Positions 33,858 to 45,345 are shown, counted from the first letter of the stretch. The stretch: DNA of 64,000 nt from Cryptomeria japonica (GCF_030272615.1 NC_081413.1:162498849-162562848), one strand, 5' to 3'. Notes: generated from the sequence alone by a model not told the origin. Numbers and translations are program-made.

Positions 33858-35733
33858 TTACAATCGATAGGATCGAGAGCTAGATGTGTTGCAGAAGTCA
33901 AGATCAAATTGTATCTAGTTGTTCATTTAACGTAGTGATTGAGTGAAGTAACTAAGATTTGGTCTAGTTTCAGGAATGATATATCCTATGTAAGACGTTA
34001 TCAAAGTTAACTTAGGTTTGATAAGATGTTGTTTGAACTAGCTTAGAGATGATCGACAAAATCGTGCAACACAACAGCAGGGGTACACTATCAAGATTGT
34101 TTATGCTCAAAATTACGATGTCTATTTTTATGCTCGTTGTAGATTGATCTGGGCAGGTTTGACTATTTTGACTGACAAGAACAGGAATTCGTACGACAAA
34201 GTTTATCACTGAGTTGTTGTTTTGTTTTCTCCAGTTTCAGTTTCAGGGGTAACACATAAAACATGCAAGATGTATAATAATTCAATCACAGCATGCTAAC
34301 CCTACAGAAGTTGGATTAGAGAAGAAAATATTTGTTTGCTGACTTAGGTACACACCCAATAGCTAATCAGAATACGGCCGCTGAGTCTCACGCAATGGAT
34401 TCTCAATGCCGTATTAGCCGACTCCAAATGCTAATGGGGGCACAATATGGCAAGTGTCTTGGGAGAGTTGCTATCTCTCTTGCACAAAGAGTATCCCCCT
34501 TTCGGAGGTGAATCGGGTAGCCTCTATCTTATAGTTTTTAGTAATGGTTTCGTTCGGAAGGACCGCCTAACTATCATGCAAGCGTGATTTAAATACAAAC
34601 CTAGCCGGATGTTGAAACCATGTAGTCACGCAAGCGTGATTTAGACTGCAAGGCCCTACAAGATGGTCAACATGAGACACTCCTCATAAATGAAGCAGTG
34701 CCACCAATTATTCTGTCTCCTGGGACTTTCACCCCAGAAGCATTTTATTATAGTGAGTTGGATTCTTGGCTTTGGCTGGACTCACTTGGGTCATTCCCTC
34801 TCACCGAGCCTTAGGGGCTTCTCGGGAGGTAGGCCCTCTAAAGGTATCAATAGATCTCAAACTCTAATAGAAAAAACCTCAAGGTCTGGATTTCTGATTG
34901 TCCAAATGGACAAGAGCATACTCTCCTACTCTATATTTCTCCCAAAAAAATGTAAAACAAAGTTTTTTCCCTTATATGAATTGAAGTGTTCCTAAAATGA
35001 TTAAGAAGACAGAATGTTTGTTTGTATCTCTGGAGGCAACCTGCAAAACAAAGATATCAATAGTTTGAGTTTATAATCTTTGGCAAGCGTATGTTTAATG
35101 ATCGAATTCTTTGTCAAGCGAACCTGCAAACATTAAAATCCCAAGATTAGTTTCCAAAATATCATTAAAAAAAATCATCAAAAGAAAGTTCTAGCATGTA
35201 AACTGTAAATTCAACTAATCTAACAAGAATTTCCATTTTTTATGACTATCCTAGTTATGATAGTTTTGATAATACTACACTCTGTCATTTATAACTTTTC
35301 AACCAGAGATAATTAGAAAAATCGCTTCGGTGGAAATGTGGAAAACTTGGTTTTACAAAACATATTAAAATTTTGTTTAGATCTAACGGTTCAATAAAAT
35401 GTTATTTCCTCCGAATAGAGTCCATTTTTTACTATCACAGAAGAATAAGTAAAATGATAGTACTGCCCTCTGTCATTCCTAACTTTCAAACCAGAAATTC
35501 TTAGGAAACTTGCTTCGGTGAAACTGTAGAAAACTTGGTTTTCAACAACATATCACAAATTGGTTGCAATCCAATAGTTAAATAAAAAGTTATGCCTTCC
35601 AAACAGAGACCATTTTTTACTCTCACAGAAGAACAAGCAAAAAGAAAGATTTTTCATTGCAAATTTAACACATGTTTATTAGTTATAAAACCAAACATTA
35701 AATTTGTTCAAGAAACATTAGAAATATTGTATT
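33858..35733. other. leader of the non-autonomous element with a 187-bp tandem duplication
   Basis: About 1.9 kb between the primer-binding site and the gag-like start. Two diverged copies of an approximately 187-base unit lie at 35273-35458 and 35459-35650 (shared CTCTGTCATT, GAAAACTTGGTTTT, CCATTTTTTACT). GCAAGCGTGATTTA occurs twice near 34580 and 34640. No gene seen. Confidence 0.6.
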
Positions 35734-35763
35734 CGTGGGTTCGAGCCCCATGATGGGCGCCAA
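35734..35763 (-). other. primer-binding site resembling the 3' arm of tRNA-Lys
   Basis: The plus strand ahead of the right LTR reads like a tRNA 3' end: GTGGGTTCGAGCCCCAT, then GATGGGCGC and the terminal CA. The minus strand therefore carries a binding site beginning TGGCGCC. The T-loop word TTCGAGC and both T-stem arms are recognisable, so similarity covers the acceptor strand and the whole T-arm, longer than the usual 18-base match. From memory it fits plant tRNA-Lys(CUU) with about two differences. The other tRNA arms are absent, so it is not a tRNA gene. Confidence 0.7.
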
Positions 35764-35766
35764 AAA

Positions 35767-36758
35767 TGTGCATGTGAAAAGTGGACCTGTATCTGCAAGC
35801 TGTAAGACACAACACTTCAATAAACCATTATTTGCATGGGTTAGTTAATCAAAAGCGATAAAATGAAATCCATTGCAAGTCGACTTATTTCCTTCTAGTA
35901 GATGCGAGTTTAGATTGCTCTCAGATTGCTAAAATATCCAGTGACTAGACAACACCTAAATGAAGGATTCTTAAATCTATATGAGCATGAATATGAGCTA
36001 AATGAATGCAAGATTTAAGCTAGATGAATGCAAGATTTGCAAGATTTAATCTAACATGATTTAAACAATATATGAATATTTAAGCTAAATAATTTAAGCA
36101 ATATGAAATAACTAATATGCAATATCTCAATGCAAATTCTCAATGAACCTAGAGCAAAAACAACATAATAACAATATATTCTCTAGGATCTTTGAATGAG
36201 AGATGAGAGCCTGAATTTATACAAAATTCAGAAAGAAACCAAAGGCTAAGATCAAATGATGATGAGCGGTCAAAATTTCCCAAGAGGAAGCACAATCCAG
36301 GTGAACTGATGTGATTGGCTGCTTTTCTCAGTTTTAAAGGAAATTGAACTAAAATTAAGATAAAATAAAAAAAAACTAATTTATTCTCTATTTCATTCAA
36401 TTTTAATATTTAATTGTTTTAATTGCTTTCTTTGAGATTATTTATCAATTTTTAATTATTTTTTGTCAATTAATTCATTTTTTGATGATTTAATGGTAAA
36501 TTGATTTATTTAATTAAATATGCTAGGATATTCAATAAAATAAATAGGATAATTGTTTTAAAATGATTTACTTGGAATGTTTTAATTAATTAAATAAATA
36601 TTTAATTAATATTGGTTGATTAATTTGCCATGTGACATTTGATGATTAAAGAATTAATTGTGTGCTCAAGATTTATTTAATTGTCTTTGGTTAGGACCTT
36701 AGTGATGTTGTTGAGATTAGGGGCTCATGGTTTAGATGACCATTTTTATGGTATTACA
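35767..36758 (-). repeat. 5' LTR (right) of non-autonomous element
   Basis: 992 bases, direct repeat of 26840-27803. Includes a short internal duplication absent from the other copy (GCTAAATGAATGCAAGATTT followed by GCTAGATGAATGCAAGATTT, about 35997-36035). Confidence 0.9.
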
Positions 36759-38330
36759 AAAACTACCTCCTGGACCAGAATCCCAGGCTTCAAACATCGA
36801 ATCCCCTTCCTGCACCAGCCCATTTGTTTTCGGCCAAATCAAATCAATCAACTCCTTCTCCATGTCTGATAAAGGGAGTCCAATCAGAATGCTCCTCTCC
36901 CCATTACTTGAATCAGTTTGAACAAACCTATAGAGACTATTCACCGAGACAGAGGAGAAACACTTGTTTGTATCATTAGCCACGTACTTGCATTTGGGGC
37001 ACAAATTTAGCTTGTCTTCCCTAACAATTGCTTGTTTCTAGTTTCCTGAATCACATACTAATTCAATCTCAAATGGGATCTCCACATTATTTGTGACACT
37101 CACACATATTCTGAAATTAAATCCCAGCTTCTGATCCTCTAGTGGCCTATCCAAAAAGAGAAACTTTCCCAGGTTCCTTCCAATATCTCTAATAATCTCA
37201 TCTCTCCAATATTCAAATGGTAAATTGTAGAAGTGAAAAAAAAATGAGGTTTCAACTATTAAGACAACCCAGGGATTAAAATTTGGTTTCCAATCAAAGA
37301 AATGCATTTGGACCCCTTCCAAGAACAAAGGTGATGATCTTTGCACCTTTAATTTTTTCTCATGAAAAGCAAAGGAGACCAGGTAAAATCCATTTGCTAC
37401 TGATTTGACCATAGTGTTCTTTCCCTAGTGATCATAGCACCATGACCTAATATCATCCTAGCTTTTCCTACTACCCCCTCCATTTAATGAAAAGCCCTAC
37501 TTTCGCTAGAAATTATTTGTTTTGCCTTCTAGTTTCCTCTTCAATGAATAATGAGAAAGGTGCATCTTGTGGAGTCTTACCGGAAATTTTCTCATATCCT
37601 CCAGAGGGTCCCTCTCCATCATCCAAAACACCTTTTCCCTTGATGTCTTGCCTTTTTGTATTGTTTAGCTCTAGCAGCGAATCCTTCCATTTCTTCGATC
37701 TCCAATTATTCGAGGCATCTACTTTTAGGATTGTTGGTTTCCTAAACCACCCATTCTTTCGCTTTTGAAAACCCTTGTATCTCCATTCTTGTGAGGAAGT
37801 CGACCATCCATTCTTGAGATGTCGTTGCATTTGAGAACCTCAGTTATTCCTTGGCTTGGTCCATGGTGGTTCTCTATTCCAACAATTCATGAACTGCCTA
37901 TTGCCCAGAATTGACCCTGGAACCCTATCCTGTCTGCGATATGAATACTACTTCTCTGATCGGGAATAGTAGAGTTTCTCAATCCATCAACCATTCTCAA
38001 AGAACCATTGCGGTCTATATTGTTCGAACCAGTTTGAGGGGGGAAAATGAAGATTCATGTCGCCATACTCCTCTCCTGGTCCTGAGTCACCATACGCCTA
38101 CCATCCATTATTGATTTTTGCTTTGAAAGTCTCCATTGGGATTTTCCGATCCATTGCTTCACCCTATTTTGGCATCTTCTTCCAACCACCCCACCCATCT
38201 TGTCCAGGTCGTTGATTGCCATGCAGGTTGCACCCCTCCTAATGCTACTCGCGGTCTCCGAACTGCACCTTGCTTCCGCCTTCGAACTACGCCTCGCTCC
38301 TGCCTTTGAACCCCACGCTCACCATCCACT
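36759..38330 (-). pseudogene. LINE ORF1 (DUF4283-type), N-terminal and central part
   Basis: Plant L1-type LINE ORF1, an RNA-binding protein. Reading from the right: a 5' untranslated-like GC-rich start near 38220-38330; an N-terminal part with Trp/Arg-rich sequence (RYKGFQKRKNGWFRK, about 37740-37800); then the DUF4283 core FYLVSFAFHEKKLKV...HFFDWKPNFNPW (37200-37412); then a zinc-knuckle-like CPKCKYVANDTNKC near 36965-37000 that lacks its His; ending at GPGGSF, where the LTR element was inserted (36758). Stops and frame changes throughout. The gene resumes at 26839. Confidence 0.75.
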
Positions 38331-38384
38331 CACAACATAAAATTTTCAATTTGATCTCAATTACATGGCATGTTAGTTGCATCT

Positions 38385-38645
38385 CTTTATATAAAACTCT
38401 TAATACATGGGTTAAACATTTTTTAGAAACCTACAACATCAACATTTCAAGGGTGTGCACTATTACAACGTTTTTATTCACCTTTAAAAATAATGAGAAA
38501 ATTTAAGATGCTCCTAAACTAATACAACTATTAGCTGATTTGAAACACCCTCTTAGTGTCAATCTCATTGAACCTACAATTTTAAGGTCTCTATGCAACA
38601 CTTTCTTGACATCCTTGTCTAGATTGAGCTTCTAGGTTTTCCCAT
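38385..38645. repeat. dispersed repeat B, copy 1
   Basis: Matches 47875-48086 in direct orientation (shared ATTTCAAGGGTGTGCA, CCTTTAAAAATAAT, TTTTAAGGTCTCTATGCA-like words). Non-coding. It abuts the LINE 5' end here; a different LINE's poly-A tail interrupts copy 2. Confidence 0.72.
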
Positions 38646-40800
38646 CCTTTTCTAAGCTTTCTTAGAAAAAAATATTCAACCTCTAGGAAATTTTTTATGC
38701 CATGAATTGGATACATATTTTTCCAAATTCCCCCACTTGCAGGTTTGTATTGAATTTGATCTCCCTATTGGGCTTAAAGAGTACATGGAGCTTTGACCTT
38801 GACCCCTTTGACTTTTGCAAAACGTGACTCACATTGCTCTACACTATGTAATTTTGGTGCAAATCTCCTTATCATTAAATCATAGATTATCTACTTATGT
38901 TATGTCACAGGGGCTTCACTAGCTAGCCAATATTATATCACGTGCATTCATATTGGGGGTTTTAATATCCTAGATATGAGGGTGCAATATATTGCCTATC
39001 AGTGAAAATAGGGAGGTTTTTAATTTCGTCTATGAAAAAATACAATATTTGGTGATAATAGGGGGGCTTTTAATTCGGGATGTGTATTGGGAGGGGGTAA
39101 CAAAAAAGGAGTTTAGGGCAATATTTTTTGAAAATAGGGGGATTCTTTACTATGCCATGAACACGCGTGCTCTAACCTAGGTTCACTAAGTGAAGCCCCC
39201 ATGTGTTATGTCTAACATTTAAGTCTACTATTGATATCCCAACTCCATATGCAAAGGAGACGGTTGTAATACTATATGAGGGGAGAAACCCTTAGCCTCA
39301 AAACCCATAGAGCCTAGTGGCCTAACATTTTTTACCAAGACCTAATAATATATTCATGTCTACAAAGCACTTTTGCCTTCCATTAGGTTTGTTCCTACCT
39401 ATGTTGCTCAAGTTTTACCAACTCAAGGCTACTAATTGATCAATGGGACTTTTGTTGCGATGAGACATTTTTGAGTTTTACATTCTCAAAAAAGGAAAAC
39501 ACATAGTAAAAGCAACCAAGATACATGCAAACTTAGATTAATAAGAAACGGGACATGATAGGCTCTCCAACATTGTCATTTATTATAAATTGTATATATT
39601 TCTTAGGGGTCATGAATTTAAGAAGATTTTATGATGGTTTATTCTCACATTAATATTTTGGAAGTAGATACTGATTATATTTCCCCATCTAAAATGATTT
39701 GTTTGCATTTTCTTAGTCATTGATACAAGTGTTGGGTGTGTGGATAAGGTGTAAAATGAATAAAAGGGCCAACATTCTATCATAGAAGTGGTTCAAGCCC
39801 CCTATTATGGGGTCATATGATTCTACCCTTCTTTCCCATTTGTTCTTCAATTTTTTTAGCATGGAGGAATCTCTACATTTGATCATGGGTGAATGCCTCG
39901 TCCAAGACACACCATAAAATTTGTCCTACTCTAAGGTGGCCTCGATGTTCCTCTCAAACATAAGGGATATCATGTAAAATGTTGAATTTGTCAAGGTGAT
40001 TGGTTTTAGATATATTCAAGAGTATCTCCTTTTGGAGGGTATGTTCAAAGCCACCTTGGAAAAATATTTCATGTTGGGATCCACTCTTATTGCTATACTA
40101 GTTCCCATCTCTAGTTTTATGACAACTCAATTGTGGCCTATGTATTCCAAGTGCTTTATGTAGGTTTTCTACATGATTGCAAGCTTTCCCAAAAAATTAC
40201 CTTTGAAGCATGATAAGCTAGAGGAAGGTCTCATCTTAGATTTCAAAGGCTTCTTTGATACTCTCTAGTCTCTCAAGTGCACCATGTTCCTCCACAACCT
40301 CTCCATCCATCCTCATCACTAAAATTTGCTCCTCCATCTCTTGTCATGCATGCTCCTAGAGGTCAATCTACCTCCAACAATAAATCCTATGTGTCGGTGT
40401 CCCTACTTTTATTTTTCTTTTTATTTATTTTTTGTTTCTTTTTTAGCCTAGGCATACATGGTAGATTTGTTAAGTCTTGTTCATTTTTTATAATTTTTCA
40501 ACTTGTCTACTCTATATAACAATTTTACCATATTAATAAAATTATAGGTACTCTAAACCTTTCAATTAGAAAAGAATATTGTTATTTAATTGATATAAAT
40601 TAAATATTTATATTCACTTTTCTTAAAAAATCCTGCACTATAGTAGTGTACTTCTCAATATTTAGCATCAAAGCTTCAATTTTGAGTAGAGAGGGGTGTC
40701 CCTTTAAGAAGTGCTATCAATTTCTTGACTATAGTGAAGCAATTGTTGTGGTGCTTTGCATATTTATGTGTCGTTGGAGCCATTAGTAACACTTCCTATC
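38646..40800. other. non-coding spacer, nothing recognised
   Basis: Roughly 2.1 kb of AT-rich sequence. A near-repeat with GGGGGTTTTAAT and GGGGGGCTTTTAAT words lies at 38955-39080. Short frames on either strand show no family features. Confidence 0.4.
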
Positions 40801-40804
40801 AAAA

Positions 40805-41075
40805 GATAGATAAATTTAACGACTTTAGGTAGAAGTTGTGGAAGCTAAAAATGATATATCTCTCAAAGGAGGGGATATCAATGGACAAAAGTGGGAAAGG
40901 AAGGAGAACTTGTGGATATGTCTATTGAACATTGGATAAAGTTGTGAAAGAAGCATGGAGAAATCGTCAATAAAGGGACTAGCAAATAAATTGTACTTAA
41001 AAAAAGTTTATATTCTTTGAAAATGAAAGAGGAAAAATCTTTTGTTGAGTGTCTTAATAAAACAAGATGATGGGA
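40805..41075 (+). pseudogene. copia gag (UBN2) relic
   Basis: Across frame breaks the plus strand gives DKFNDFR, LWKLKM, and finally LYSLKMKEEKSFVECLNK, matching the order and spacing of the copia gag UBN2 domain (F...LWKxKM, then LYxLKMxEGxSxxEHLN). Stops and shifts throughout. No LTRs or pol were found near it, so it is an old fragment. Confidence 0.6.
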
Positions 41076-41639
41076 GATCACCATAGTCATAATAAAAAAA
41101 TCACTTATGGAGAGTCGCCATCCAATTTATCTTTTGGTGGTCCCCATCTCACAAAAGACCTATTCAATTATATTTTATTCAAAGATTAATATAAACTTGT
41201 ATTTTTTTTTGTGGTGGAGTTTTTTTTTTCTATAAAGGTTTCATCACATACATCCAATGTCATGTTCAAATCTTATGGTTTATTGATTTGTTATTTGTTA
41301 ATCTATACTTCCACACATTCTCTTAATGACTAATCAAATGATTGTATAAATAAATTTTATATTGACATACTCTTTTGATAAGCATACATCTCTAGTAATA
41401 TATCCTATTTTACAACATGACTCGGATACATGACCCATCTACATGATAACATTAAGCCTAGATAAAGCTTGATGACTAAAAAGATCACCTAACATTCAAA
41501 TTCTTGACCACAAGAAGATGAGGCCAAAACCAGTTGTATCGTTTTCTTAATATTATAATTTAAGAAAATGAATATTTAGATACTATTTTGATTTCTTTTA
41601 CCATGTACGGCCTATAAACTAATTGCATTCCATTTCCCT
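41076..41639. other. AT-rich spacer, nothing recognised
   Basis: Poly-T tracts and low-complexity sequence. No gene or element signature. Confidence 0.4.
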
Positions 41640-42060
41640 AAAGAAAGAATTAGCGTAACAGAGACTCCCCGGGTTTTACGCTACATCACTGTATTTAAAT
41701 AGTGTGGAGCATATGACGGGAAAACACACACGACAATGGGCATAAAAACAAATTAATTAACCATTCTGTATTTGCAAATCCATCCTTGCTAATCAAATAC
41801 ACATCAAGGTGCTTTTACACTCTTTTTCACTGGAAAAGGAAACATCAAAATTGTACCATTCATTTGATACAGTTTCCCATATACAATGATCGTACTGTTA
41901 AAAGAGTTAACAATGCGGTCTTACGGCCATCAAATTTAAGACCAGCCTCAGAACCCATCGCATAATCCGCCGGGCTGCGGGCACGCATCCTGCTCCACAG
42001 TTATTGGAATCGGGGGCCAAATTTACTGAATTCTCATCAGTATAGAGAAGCCACTTTTGT

Positions 42061-42083
42061 AAACGGAACTAAACATTCCGTTT
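42061..42083 (-). other. inverted repeat overlapping the stop codon
   Basis: AAACGGAA and TTCCGTTT are perfect 8-base arms around a 7-base loop. The gene's TGA (42083-42085) touches the hairpin. The same 23 bases are conserved in the broken copy (about 57139-57161). Confidence 0.5.
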
Positions 42084-42964
42084 CAACAGACTACTGTTTT
42101 TGTGCAGTTAATGACAGAACTGACAGAAAACTTACAATTGTTTAATAAGGTAAATATTCTCAAGCCCTTGGTTCGAGGAGCCTCAACGGCCCGCTTGTTC
42201 TCCTTGACGGACTTTGATCTCTGGTGAAAAGTCGCTGCCTTTTTCTTTAGAATTGGTCCCTCTTCGTAATAGCTGGAAACCGACCGCTTAAGAACAGAGT
42301 GATCCAAGCCACTGTCATTGCGCTTACATTGCCTCAGACGCATTTCTTCCACCTCCATTCCACTAGGAGCTTTCATAACCCCAAAACTTAAAAACTGTAG
42401 CCATTTTGGAGACTTTTTAGTGCGCGAACCAGATGAGAATGCGCTCCAATTTGCTATACCTTTTGTTTTATTGCTCGACGCGGTTGAATTTGCAGCCCTC
42501 AAACCCTTGTGAGAGACTGAGTAATTGAGGCTTCTCTGTAAAGCTTGAGAGCTGTTGGAGCTTGAGCTGGTCCAGAAGCTTGAATTTGACTCCAGCGATT
42601 CAGATCTCCACGCTTGAAGATCTTCCTTTAAAAGGCCCTCGATTTGCTTGAAAGAATTCGAATCGCTGTAAGGTAAATGAGCAGTGCATTCAGTGAGAGG
42701 AAGGAGGCGGCCTTTGTGGAGCAGATCGTCAGCAGAAGAGGTACAATTTGCCATGGAAGAAGTGCTCCCAAAGGCCAAATCGAAGAGGAATTCGTGGTGT
42801 TCTGAAGAATCAGCGTTCGAAACCCTCTGCGTGCTCACCGTATCTGCGCTGTCATAAAGGAGCATGTCACAGAACGACAGTGTCTCTTCGGCATCCGTTT
42901 CCGCCATTGAATCTGCACAAAGATCTTGGACACCGCAAATTCTCCCTTCATACTGAAATTCCAT
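42083..42964 (-). CDS. plant-specific single-exon protein, MAKR/DUF1645-like (function unknown)
   Basis: 293 aa, intact, starting at the ATG at 42964. An upstream in-frame TTG would add 11 residues but is not a likely start. Seen: acidic N-terminus; EFLFDLAFG at 58-66; SADDLLHKGRLLPL at 77-90; a Ser-rich stretch at 121-150; PKWLQFLSFG at 186-195; LKRSVSSYYEEG at 225-236; then a Lys-rich patch (KSVKENKR). The F-x-F plus (S/P)ADDL(F/L)xxGxLLPL pattern is typical of plant membrane-associated kinase regulators and DUF1645 proteins. MAKR-type proteins associate with the plasma membrane and modulate receptor kinases. I infer only resemblance, not that role. No signal peptide or membrane span. A TATA box lies about 120 bases upstream. 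Related copies: a broken one at 57161-58024 and a fragment at 45009-45345. It is the only intact plant gene here. Confidence 0.75.
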   Translation of the reverse strand: MEFQYEGRICGVQDLCADSMAETDAEETLSFCDMLLYDSADTVSTQRVSNADSSEHHEFLFDLAFGSTSSMANCTSSADDLLHKGRLLPLTECTAHLPYSDSNSFKQIEGLLKEDLQAWRSESLESNSSFWTSSSSNSSQALQRSLNYSVSHKGLRAANSTASSNKTKGIANWSAFSSGSRTKKSPKWLQFLSFGVMKAPSGMEVEEMRLRQCKRNDSGLDHSVLKRSVSSYYEEGPILKKKAATFHQRSKSVKENKRAVEAPRTKGLRIFTLLNNCKFSVSSVINCTKTVVC

Positions 42965-43083
42965 CTTTTTCTCTACCTTTATGCGCCGATTTCTCAAATT
43001 ACGAAAGAGATGTAAAGTTATGGAGAACAGAATAACTCGTTGAATGGATCTCTGGAATCCTAAGAAAAATAGTGATTGTATTC

Positions 43084-43091
43084 TATTTATA
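43084..43091 (-). promoter_or_regulatory. TATA box of the MAKR-like gene
   Basis: The minus strand reads TATAAATA about 120 bases before the ATG. In the broken copy the corresponding bases (near 58144) read TAATAAATA, a one-base change. Confidence 0.55.
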
Positions 43092-43731
43092 ATTTTTGGA
43101 AGCTAAAGATAATTTATAATTGTATATATGATTTGGTAAGAAGATTCAAACCGCTGCTAATACTCAGCGTCTCATTTTAAATATTTTTTAATTGCATGCG
43201 TCAATGGCGTGTAGCCACGATATGATCTTCCAGAAGATTTGTATATGTTTGAAATAGTACAGATCGGAAAGAAGGTGCGAATTCACGGGCAGCTTCCAAT
43301 TGAGACCCAAGGCATTAGACTTAAAAAGATGTTCATTTTGGAAAATGGTAGGTATGTTGTACTTGCTGAGTTTCTAGAGAAACAAGACAAGACCTCGGAC
43401 GCCATGGAACTAATGATCAAAAGATTTATTAGTATATTAAAGTTCTTCTAGAATAACTTCAAACTCTGTATTTAATTATATCGGGGTAAATTAGACACGT
43501 TGTACTTTTTTTCTTCTCGGTTTTATAATATTTAATAAGCGGTATAATATTTATTAAAAGGTGGCACATTATTTAAGTTTTACCTAGTTGATTTTAAAGT
43601 ATTTAAGTCATTCACAAGTATATTTGTTGTTATTCAAGTTGGGTTTCTAATTTTTATTTGAATTGATTTAGTTTAGTTTTATAATTTGTAAAAATGTATA
43701 ATATAGAAAAAATTAAATTTGAATGGGGATG

Positions 43732-43775
<44 letters not shown>

Positions 43776-44867
43776 TATTATGTGTTGAGCTAAAGTGAAA
43801 ACATTTCATTTGTCATTTGTATAGTTGTTTTGAGAGATATGTCATGGTGTATTTTTATAAATTTAGAAAATAAGAACATGCATTTAGAACCTTAGTCTTA
43901 AACAAATATTTAAAGACAAAAAGTAGTGTATCCATATTATATTTATTTTGTTTGCATCAACATATAAATATTTGTGCACAAATATTTCTTATATTTGATT
44001 TTTATTCTAAGTCATTAAATGTATTCATCTAGAGGTTTGACCAAAGGATAATTGATTATTTCCTAGTAAACTCCCACAATAGTTTCCCTAATATTACACT
44101 TATGATAGGTTTTACAAAGCTAGAATATAAGATATAAGTGGTAGAAAATAGTAAAGTTTAAATCCACACACCTTCGTTCAATCTTATGCATCATGTTCAT
44201 ATTATATACCCTGCTTGTGGCAATAAATAGAAGTGACATAAAGTGATAAGTAGTCAACTTCAAAATTTAAAATTATAGAGCTCATTTGATGTACACAATC
44301 ACTAGCTTTGACTACAAGGTGAGTAAGGTAGCTCATGTGGACATATGTTATAGGGGCTTGATAATAGTGGTCTTGCAAACGAAATCTCCACTAATGTCAA
44401 TTAATATATTTTGTACCAATTCTATTATATTGATATAAAGTTAAACAACATACTGAAGATGTTGATGAAAAGCTGAAATTCTAGAAGTAAAAAATGAATG
44501 AGACAACATCGTATAATTAACAAATTGAATCTCAAAGTTTAAGATCTACCCTCTTTTCCATATCAATTTGATATCGATCGACGTTGTCAAACACAATTTA
44601 TTTTATCAAGTAGGTGAGACCAGTATAAAATAATAATTATCTATTAGGAATCAACAAAACATTTTAAGAGAGAACAAAAACTCTTATGACAAGCCGAACA
44701 AATATAAATACAACCAAATTATTCCCAATAAGGATGTAGTTAAAACTTACATTTCTTAACAATATAAAGAGTTGCGTGATTCCACTTTTTCTATCTTCAA
44801 CCAAGCAATTCTTCACACAATCGGTGAAAAATTTGGGAACCGCTTAAACCACACACACTAAGCTTAC
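43092..44867. other. upstream flank of the MAKR-like gene
   Basis: Up to about 44090 this is duplicated at 58150-59130. Contains an (AT)n microsatellite at 43734-43770. From 44090 to 44867 nothing is recognised. Confidence 0.5.
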
Positions 44868-45038
44868 ACTTCTAGGCTTAAAAGTGTTAAACACTCAGAG
44901 TTGACTGACATTTTCTAGGCTTAATATGTTGTTTAATGTGTGTTGTCATGCTAAAAATACACTTCTAGACTTAAAAGCGTTAAACACTCAAAGTTGACTA
45001 ACTTTATCTCAGCTTAATATATTACTTAATGTGTGTAA
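44868..45038. repeat. tandem duplication, about 90-base unit, two copies
   Basis: ACACTTCTAGGCTTAAAAG...AGTTGACT...CTTAATAT...TTTAATGTGTG occurs at 44868-44945 and again at 44958-45038. The second copy overlaps the end of the adjacent gene fragment. Confidence 0.75.
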
Positions 45039-45345
45039 TTTAAGACTGCCCAAAAATTTGCATATGTTCAATGGCTGTAAAGTTGCCAACATCGTCCTGG
45101 ATGTGACCCTGCCCTTGACCCATAAATTTCCCTTTACCGACTTTGCTTTCTGTTGAAACTTCACAGTCGTGTCCTCCATTTTCTCAACCTTGACGCTTTC
45201 ACTATGATGGCATGAAACCGACCGCTTAAAAAGAGAGTTGTCCAAGCCATTATTATCGGGTTGAAAAACATGTCTTCCAGGGGTAAAAAACTGCTGCCAT
45301 TTCATATACGTTTTGCTGACCCGAGGGAGCGACTTTGATGCCCAA
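45009..45345 (-). pseudogene. C-terminal fragment of a MAKR-like paralog
   Basis: Corresponds to about residues 172-283 of the intact gene. NWASKS, KWQQFFTPG, GLDNSLFKRSVSCHHSE, QQKAKSVKGN and LNICKFLGS align with NWSAFS, KWLQFLSFG, GLDHSVLKRSVSSYYEE, HQRSKSVKEN and LNNCKFSVS. A TAA lies immediately before NWAS, and no N-terminal half is present to its right. It is much more diverged than the 57161-58024 copy, so it is an older duplicate or a different paralog. Confidence 0.72.

Larger units (their letters stand above)
26840..36758 (-). mobile_element. non-autonomous LTR retrotransposon (gag remnant, no pol)
   Basis: Two direct LTRs (26840-27803 and 35767-36758) bound 8 kb of interior. Orientation is minus. 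The primer-binding site lies inside the right LTR, and a purine-rich AAAGATAGGCAAA (minus strand, 27804-27817) lies inside the left LTR as the polypurine tract. The LTR starts TGTAATACC and ends CACA on the minus strand. Flanking bases ACAAC (26835-26839) and AAAAC (36759-36763) are a 4-of-5 target duplication. Only gag-like remnants are present; no reverse transcriptase or integrase is seen. It interrupts a LINE. It could be called a TR-GAG or LARD-type Ty3/gypsy (Tat/Ogre-like) derivative. Confidence 0.85.
41640..44090. repeat. segmental duplication, copy 1 (holds the intact gene)
   Basis: About 2.4 kb is repeated in the same orientation at 56745-59130. The similarity spans downstream flank, gene, promoter and at least 1 kb beyond (for example GAGAGATATGTCATGGTGTA near 43830 and 58870). 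An AT microsatellite (43734-43770) occurs in this copy only. A 70-codon frame at 43239-43451 is broken in the other copy and is not called. Confidence 0.85.

Noticed and set aside
35734-35763. Possible tRNA-Lys gene
   Set aside because: Only acceptor and T-arm are present; there is no D-arm or anticodon arm. Its position beside the LTR makes it a primer-binding site.
43239-43451. 70-codon plus-strand frame upstream of the MAKR-like gene
   Set aside because: The duplicated copy near 58297-58490 breaks the frame by indels and stops. No family resemblance.
43734-43770. (AT)n microsatellite as a regulatory site
   Set aside because: Simple repeat present in one duplication copy only; no link to the TATA box.
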